The notes under the pieces: generated by a model
Told to the model about the DNA's origin: nothing
The model's input: the letters and a program-made list of their open reading frames with translations, nothing else
Databases searched by the model: none
Shown: one piece after another, positions 5,238 through 6,846 of the stretch
How positions within the stretch are numbered: the stretch's first letter is position 1
How the letters are laid out: every line of letters starts with the position of its first letter
DNA from: an uncultured Paracoccaceae bacterium
Lineage (GTDB): Bacteria > Pseudomonadota > Alphaproteobacteria > Rhodobacterales > Rhodobacteraceae
DNA length: 6,846 nt
Direction: 5' to 3'
Assembly (NCBI GenBank): GCA_937900975.1
Contig: CALCPC010000808.1
Coordinates: 1 to 6,846, forward strand
Made by a program: the position numbers and the translations under genes

Positions 5238-6002
5238 TCACTCGCGGTCGCCGAGGAACTGCAGCAGGAACATGAAGAGGTTGATGAAGTTGATGTAAAG
5301 GCTCACCGCCCCCATGATTGCGGCTTTGCCAAGATAGGCTTCGCCGCCGCCATCACGCATCATCAGATATTCGTTCTTGATCCGCTGCGTGTCATAGGCG
5401 GTCAGACCGGCGAAGATCAGCACACCAAGCGCGGAGATCGCAAACATCATCGCAGGGCTCTGCAGGAAGATGTTAACGATGCTGGCCACGATCAGGCCGA
5501 TCACACCCATGATCAGGAAGCTGCCCCAACCCGAGATGTCTTTCTTCGTCGTGTAGCCCCAGAGGCTGAGGCCCGCGAAGGCGATCGCGGTCACAAAGAA
5601 GGTCTGCGCGATCGAGTAGCCAGTGAAGACCGCGAAGATCCACGAGATCGACAGCCCCATCACCGCCGAGAAGGCGTAGAAAAAGAACTGCAGCCCGGCT
5701 TCGGACATGCGGTTCACCATCGCACCCATGGCAAACACCATGACCAGCGGCGCGAACATGATCACCCAGCGCAAGGGCGAGAAATAGATCGCCTCGACAA
5801 TCCCTTGCGGGATCAGGCCGGTCTCACGACCATTGACGACATTCGCGGCGTCGACGCCGAAAACCCATGCCACGGCGCCAGTGACGATCATTGCGATCGA
5901 CATCAGCCCGTAGACTTTGTTCATGTGAGCGCGCAGGCCGGCATCGATCTCCGTCGTGCGGACCCCGGAACCGGCTCGGCGGACAGCTTCAAACTCGGCC
6001 AT
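5238..6002 (-). CDS. Bax inhibitor-1 / YccA family seven-span membrane protein
   Basis: This 254-residue inner-membrane protein has seven hydrophobic spans at about 30-50, 79-96, 102-126, 130-150, 157-180, 183-206 and 227-250, after a soluble charged N-terminus. Family hallmarks are the sixth-span end FAGLTAYDTQRIKNEY (197-212) and the last span SLYINFINLFMFLLQFLG (234-251). YccA-type proteins modulate the FtsH protease, and Bacillus YetJ is a pH-sensitive calcium leak using paired aspartates; D204 in AYDTQ is likely one of these, but this is inference. The length is normal. The ATG at 6002 is preferred over one at 6119 because GGAGGG (6013-6008) lies 5 bases upstream and it gives the family's usual start; the extra 39 residues would be Arg/Pro-rich. 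It is probably a single-gene unit: own candidate promoter, a strong terminator, and 134 bases to the upstream permease gene. Confidence 0.93.
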   Translation of the reverse strand: MAEFEAVRRAGSGVRTTEIDAGLRAHMNKVYGLMSIAMIVTGAVAWVFGVDAANVVNGRETGLIPQGIVEAIYFSPLRWVIMFAPLVMVFAMGAMVNRMSEAGLQFFFYAFSAVMGLSISWIFAVFTGYSIAQTFFVTAIAFAGLSLWGYTTKKDISGWGSFLIMGVIGLIVASIVNIFLQSPAMMFAISALGVLIFAGLTAYDTQRIKNEYLMMRDGGGEAYLGKAAIMGAVSLYINFINLFMFLLQFLGDRE

Positions 6003-6030
6003 CAAAACCCTCCATTGTTGACCGTTCACC

Positions 6031-6043
6031 GGCGACGGTCGCC
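6031..6043. repeat. Palindrome in the BI-1 leader
   Basis: GGCGAC and GTCGCC flank a single G, giving an exact 6-bp inverted repeat between the candidate promoter and the ribosome site of the BI-1 gene. It could be an operator half-site pair; a hairpin is unlikely with a 1-base loop unless an outer base pair opens. Confidence 0.3.
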
Positions 6044-6055
6044 GCCGGACTGTCG

Positions 6056-6086
6056 TAGATATTGGCAGCCGCGGGGGGCGTTTCAA
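6056..6086 (-). promoter_or_regulatory. Candidate sigma-70 promoter of the BI-1 gene
   Basis: TTGAAA (6086-6081, minus strand) resembles the -35 box. An AATATCTA stretch (6063-6056) supplies a -10 at 17-19 bases; the best hexamer is TATCTA at 19 bases. Transcription would start near 6050 and give a leader of about 50 bases. The -35 lies in the loop of the large inverted repeat at 6068-6117. Confidence 0.35.
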
Positions 6087-6117
6087 GGATTTTCGCCCCC
6101 TAATCGCCCCCTGCGGC
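6068..6117. repeat. Long inverted repeat with duplicated arm between permease and BI-1 genes
   Basis: Bases 6068-6080 (GCCGCGGGGGGCG) pair with 6105-6117 (CGCCCCCTGCGGC) over 13 positions, 12 of them Watson-Crick, around a 24-base centre. The arm core is duplicated: TCGCCCCC occurs at 6093-6100 and 6104-6111, so 6074-6080 can also pair with 6094-6100 in a shorter 7-bp hairpin. No T-run follows on the minus strand. It may be an operator, or a switchable 3' hairpin of the permease transcript. Confidence 0.5.
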
Positions 6118-6136
6118 ATCCTGCACCGTAAGCTGG

Positions 6137-6846
6137 TTAATCCCGCGCCCGCAAAACCCGCGCAGGGCGCAGCGCCAGCGGGCGCAGCGCGAAGGCAAGC
6201 CCCGCCAAAAGGCTGGCCAGCGCGCCGCCCGCGACAATCAGGACCGCGGAGACCGGCTCAAACGTGTAGGCGCTGTCCATCACAAAGCGCATCACGCCCC
6301 ACCCCGCAAGCCCGCCGGCCGTGATCGCAACGACGCCGGCGGCGGCCCCCAGCATCGCAGAGCGCAGCGCGAAGGAGCTTAAGATCCGCCGCCGCGTGGC
6401 CCCAAGCGTCTTTAGCACCGCAGCCTCGAAAACCCGCCGCCGCTCTCCCGCGGCGGCGGCGCCGATGAGAACGATAAACCCGGTCAGAAGTGTCGCCGCA
6501 GCGCCATAGCGGGTGGCCGTCGACAGCCCATCCAACGCCTCCGTCGCGCGGGCAATCGCGTCCCTGACCCGCACGGCGGTGATGTTGGGGTAGGCATCGG
6601 ACAGCTCAGACAACAGCGCGGCCTCGGTCTCGGGCCCCGAATAGACGGTTGCGATATGGGTGTGCGGCGCGCCGGCAAGCGCGCCCGCATTCAGCGCGAT
6701 CAAAAAATTGATGCCCATGTTCTGGAACTCAACAACGCGGAAATTGGCGATTTCGGCAGTGATGTCGCGGCCCAGGATGTTGACCGTCATGCGGTCGCCG
6801 ATTTTCAGACCCATTTCAGCGGCCTCCTCGGCGGCAAAACTCATCA
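6137..6846 (-). CDS. YbbP/FtsX-type ABC transporter permease, C-terminal part (start off right edge)
   Basis: The frame is open to the right edge, and about 236 codons are visible. Counting M at 6844 as 1, residues 1-~100 are a periplasmic stretch typical of YbbP-like permeases (LKIGDRMTVNILGRDITAEI at 13-32, then FQNMGINFLIAL at 40-51). The FtsX/MacB-type core follows: spans at ~113-132, ~163-186 and ~197-220. Between the first two lies the cytoplasmic coupling loop GERRRVFEAAVLKTLGATRR (133-152), which contacts the ATPase partner. In proteobacteria such permeases are encoded with a LolD/YbbA-like ATPase, often near a TesA esterase, and the system is thought to act on lipids or envelope substrates; those genes would lie to the right, outside the window. 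The stop is TAA at 6139-6137. The methionine at 6844 is internal, not the start. Confidence 0.9.
   Translation of the reverse strand, partial: MSFAAEEAAEMGLKIGDRMTVNILGRDITAEIANFRVVEFQNMGINFLIALNAGALAGAPHTHIATVYSGPETEAALLSELSDAYPNITAVRVRDAIARATEALDGLSTATRYGAAATLLTGFIVLIGAAAAGERRRVFEAAVLKTLGATRRRILSSFALRSAMLGAAAGVVAITAGGLAGWGVMRFVMDSAYTFEPVSAVLIVAGGALASLLAGLAFALRPLALRPARVLRARD

Noticed and set aside
6003..6119. 39-residue upstream extension of the BI-1 protein from an ATG at 6119
   Set aside because: Arg/Pro-rich sequence unlike the family, overlapping the candidate promoter and repeats; the ATG at 6002 has a good ribosome site.
5100..6131. 343-codon open frame on the plus strand opposite the BI-1 gene
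   Set aside because: The BI-1 gene has the family motifs, spans, ribosome site and terminator. The antisense product is a His/Asp/Arg-rich string typical of a mirrored membrane-protein gene.
6137..6844. Methionine at 6844 as the true start of the permease
   Set aside because: The sequence at that point is mid-domain for YbbP-like permeases and the N-terminal spans are missing; the gene continues past the window edge.

Overview
The window is gene-dense, GC-rich bacterial chromosome. It most likely comes from an alphaproteobacterium of the Rhodobacterales (Roseobacter/Rhodobacter type). The evidence is a PleD-type response regulator, a cysteine-free 55-residue ribosomal protein L33, a DUF983 protein beside a NUDT19-like Nudix hydrolase, a YccA/BI-1 membrane protein, and strongly G/C-ending codons. 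I see no phage, transposon, CRISPR or tRNA/rRNA signature.

Layout. (1) 1-798 (+): 3' part of a PleD-like diguanylate cyclase whose start lies off the left edge. (2) 2894-967 (-): a compact four-gene block read leftward. In transcription order it holds an exported four-EF-hand protein, an ECF sigma factor, a small single-span membrane protein that is the likely anti-sigma factor, and a membrane-anchored Spy/CpxP/'periplasmic heavy-metal sensor' family protein. Sigma and anti-sigma overlap by 4 bp (ATGA), and the last gene starts 3 bp after the anti-sigma stop. (3) 3102-5045 (+): DUF983 zinc-ribbon membrane protein, Nudix hydrolase, rpmG (L33) and a GNAT acetyltransferase. (4) 6002-5238 (-): a seven-span YccA/BI-1 protein ending at a strong intrinsic terminator. 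(5) 6846-6137 (-): C-terminal part of a YbbP/FtsX-type ABC transporter permease, cut by the right edge.

How the parts work together. Block 2 is the most interesting unit. Its layout (sigma, small one-span anti-sigma, periplasmic helical sensor) resembles the CnrH/CnrY/CnrX logic of Cupriavidus, but the sensor-like protein has only one His and no Cys. A predicted periplasmic EF-hand protein is placed first in the unit, which suggests a calcium- or envelope-linked input rather than a classic Ni/Co switch; this is inference. The block lies between pleD and the DUF983-Nudix-rpmG genes. In several alphaproteobacteria pleD and rpmG are close neighbours, so the block may be an insertion into an old neighbourhood.

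No gene-free stretch exceeds about 210 bases. The intergenic regions at 799-966, 2895-3101, 4230-4322, 5046-5237 and 6003-6136 hold the promoters, hairpins and repeats listed below.
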